A DNA stretch of 7,120 bases from CAZFAT01 sp964517075 (GTDB lineage Bacteria > Acidobacteriota > Vicinamibacteria > Vicinamibacterales > SCN-69-37), in contig CAZFAT010000408.1 of NCBI GenBank assembly GCA_964517075.1, forward strand, positions 1-7,120, given 5' to 3'. Below the pieces are notes generated by a model. It did no database searches, had not been told where the DNA came from, and worked only from the letters and a program-made list of their open reading frames with translations. A program made the position numbers and the translations under genes. Of the stretch, positions 5,885 to 7,120 are shown piece after piece (the stretch's first letter is position 1; each line of letters starts with the position of its first letter).

Positions 5885-6360
5885 TCAGCGCTTCAGGTAC
5901 TTCGCCAGCGGATTCCCAGGAAGCGCGCGCAGCGCATCGGCCACGATCGACCCGCTCAGTTCCGCTCCGGCGGCGGTCGTGTGCACCGTCTTGCCGGCAA
6001 ACAGCGGATTCACCGCGGCAGAGCCCATTCCGTCGTAGCGCTCCGCGATCCGCTCGTGCAGATCGACGAGCGGCACGTGCTCGGCCGCCGCCACCGCACG
6101 CGTCCAGTCGGCGTGCGTATCGGTGCCGCGAGCGATCCGGTCGTCCCGCCAGATGTTTCGGGGGCCCAGCGTGCAGAGGATCGGTGTGGCACCCTTGGCG
6201 CGGATGTCGGCGACATAGCGGCGGAGGTACCGAACGTTTCCACCGTCTCCCGTTCCTTCGTCGGCTCGTTGACCCGCTCCTCGGTTGCGGTGCCGACACC
6301 GCTCAACGCCCCGCGCTCACCGTTGTCGTTGTGCCCGAACTGGCTTCGCAGTAGAAGTGC
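5885..6360 (-). pseudogene. Truncated, frameshifted SGNH esterase (rhamnogalacturonan acetylesterase type)
   Basis: Two adjacent minus-strand frames together spell the C-terminal two-thirds of an SGNH/GDSL hydrolase of the rhamnogalacturonan acetylesterase type. The first frame (about 6342 to 6229) gives QFGHNDNGERGALSGVG and ends ...ETVETFG; QFGHND is SGNH block III with the oxyanion-hole Asn. The second frame (from 6229 to the TGA at 5885) continues YLRRYVADIRAKGATPIL, then LGPRNIWRDDRIARGTD, VPLVDLHERIAERYDGMG, VNPLFAGKTVHTTAAGAEL and ends NPLAKYLKR. Joining them needs one missing base (mod 3) near 6229-6232; relatives usually read FGWYLR there, so a 4-base loss fits. The whole N-terminal part, including the GDS nucleophile and block II Gly, is absent. 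In the final block the residue three before His is Lys (KTVH) where D-x-x-H is expected. Homology stops at about 6342, shortly after the upstream hydrolase stop. No complete start is present. This is decayed DNA unless an assembly error created the break. Confidence 0.85.
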
Positions 6361-6366
6361 GGGCCC

Positions 6367-7120
6367 TTAGAGGTGCGCCTCCATCCAGACCAACGCCTCT
6401 TCGAGCACCTCCGGAGGGAAGTCGTGCCCCGCATCGGGATGCACGACCCGGATCAGGTGCGGGACACCGTACAGGGTGTAGACCTGTGCCGCTGCCGCCG
6501 CGACGCGGTCGACGCTCTGCCACTTGAAGTTTCCATCCCCGACGGGAGCGTTCACGAAGAATGCCCGGGGTGCGAGGGCACCGGTCAGTTCGTGAAAATC
6601 GAACGGGATGTCCTTGGGGGCCATCCCTCCGAGCCTCGGCATGTAGCGGTCCTGCGTCCAGCCGCGGCCCGGTGTCCACACGCTCGGCGTGACCTCGCTG
6701 TAGTAGTCCAGGAACGAGTCGAACCCACAGCTCGAGACGATCACCCTGATCCGTTCGTCGAACACCGAGGTGTAGATCGAATTGTGTCCGCCCAGCGAGT
6801 GGCCCATGGTGCCGAACCCGCCCCGTCTGACGAACGGCAGCGACTCGAGCACCTCGAGCGCTCGCATGTTGTCCCAGATCGCCTTCCTGGTGCCGCTCGC
6901 GTAGCCGAGCGCTGTGAAGTCGGGATCGTATTCCGTCCGGAGATGTTGCCTCGAGCCGAATCCGAGCGTCGGATAGGCCGGAGCGATGGCGACGATGCCG
7001 CGGGCCGCGAGCCGTTCGCCCGGATGCGGCATCGCGGCGGTTTCGGCCTGGACTGGATGATCGGCCAGCTTATAGCCGCCGGTTCCCATGAGGGCGAGCG
7101 CTCCGGGAACCTGCGCGCCG
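6367..7120 (-). CDS. Alpha/beta hydrolase (dienelactone hydrolase/acetyl-esterase-like), 5' end missing
   Basis: The frame is open from the window edge to TAA at 6369-6367, giving 250 visible residues. An ATG at 7089 is probably internal, because the codons before it (GAQVPGALAL) form the first hydrophobic strand of the fold. Counting from that Met, the nucleophile elbow is GHSLGG (96-101) with Ser98. The acid is probably Asp185 in NAPVGDGNF (180-188). The His is His222 in HPDAGHDFP (217-225), giving a complete Ser-Asp-His triad. AIAPAYPTLGFG (34-45), DERIRVIVSSCGFDSFLDYY (111-130), PFDFHELTGALAPRAFF (162-178) and the C-terminal VLEEALVWMEAHL are typical of dienelactone-hydrolase-like and xylan-esterase-like secreted hydrolases of Acidobacteria and Planctomycetes. 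It should cleave an ester; the substrate is unknown. The N-terminal part, including any signal peptide, lies outside the window. Its stop is in the same reading frame as the esterase remnant that follows after GGGCCC. Confidence 0.88.
   Translation of the reverse strand, partial: GAQVPGALALMGTGGYKLADHPVQAETAAMPHPGERLAARGIVAIAPAYPTLGFGSRQHLRTEYDPDFTALGYASGTRKAIWDNMRALEVLESLPFVRRGGFGTMGHSLGGHNSIYTSVFDERIRVIVSSCGFDSFLDYYSEVTPSVWTPGRGWTQDRYMPRLGGMAPKDIPFDFHELTGALAPRAFFVNAPVGDGNFKWQSVDRVAAAAAQVYTLYGVPHLIRVVHPDAGHDFPPEVLEEALVWMEAHL

Overview
The window is a GC-rich stretch of bacterial chromosome, very probably from a metagenome assembly. Its gene content looks acidobacterial (Vicinamibacteria-like). 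The pointers are an exported carboxypeptidase-regulatory-like repeat protein, a NIPSNAP protein with a Tat-like leader, a rhamnogalacturonan-acetylesterase-type SGNH remnant, and -10-like boxes lying very close to start codons. No marker gene is present, so the taxonomy is inference. I see no tRNA, rRNA, transposase, CRISPR array, phage gene or toxin-antitoxin pair.

Layout: (1) Positions 1-77 are almost pure C/G homopolymer and look like an assembly-end artifact. (2) The minus strand up to 1232 carries the N-terminal 385 or so residues of an exported protein with carboxypeptidase-regulatory-like domains, cut off by the window edge. It uses a GTG start. (3) Divergent from it, 1319-2134 (+) encodes an exported protein with two NIPSNAP domains. 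(4) Convergent with that, 2185-3249 (-) encodes a membrane-anchored or secreted DUF2272 protein. (5) A 49-bp divergent gap leads to 3299-4453 (+), a complete stand-alone histidinol-phosphate aminotransferase (hisC), probably on a leaderless mRNA. (6) Two exported proteins follow on the plus strand, 12 bp apart: 4540-5112 (diverged lipocalin-like type) and 5125-5778 (DUF1349/concanavalin-A-like type). (7) On the minus strand at the right end, an alpha/beta hydrolase runs off the window edge. It is followed 6 bp after its stop by a decayed SGNH esterase that lacks its N-terminal half, carries a frameshift and has lost its apparent catalytic Asp.

The genes do not form one pathway. Apart from hisC they are mostly exported or carbohydrate/ester-related accessory proteins typical of soil Acidobacteria. 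I find no convincing new multi-gene system. The points most worth a second look are the truncated, frameshifted esterase lying in frame behind the hydrolase stop codon, the 10-bp motif shared upstream of two genes, the probable leaderless hisC, and an Ala/Gly/Met-rich insertion in the first gene.
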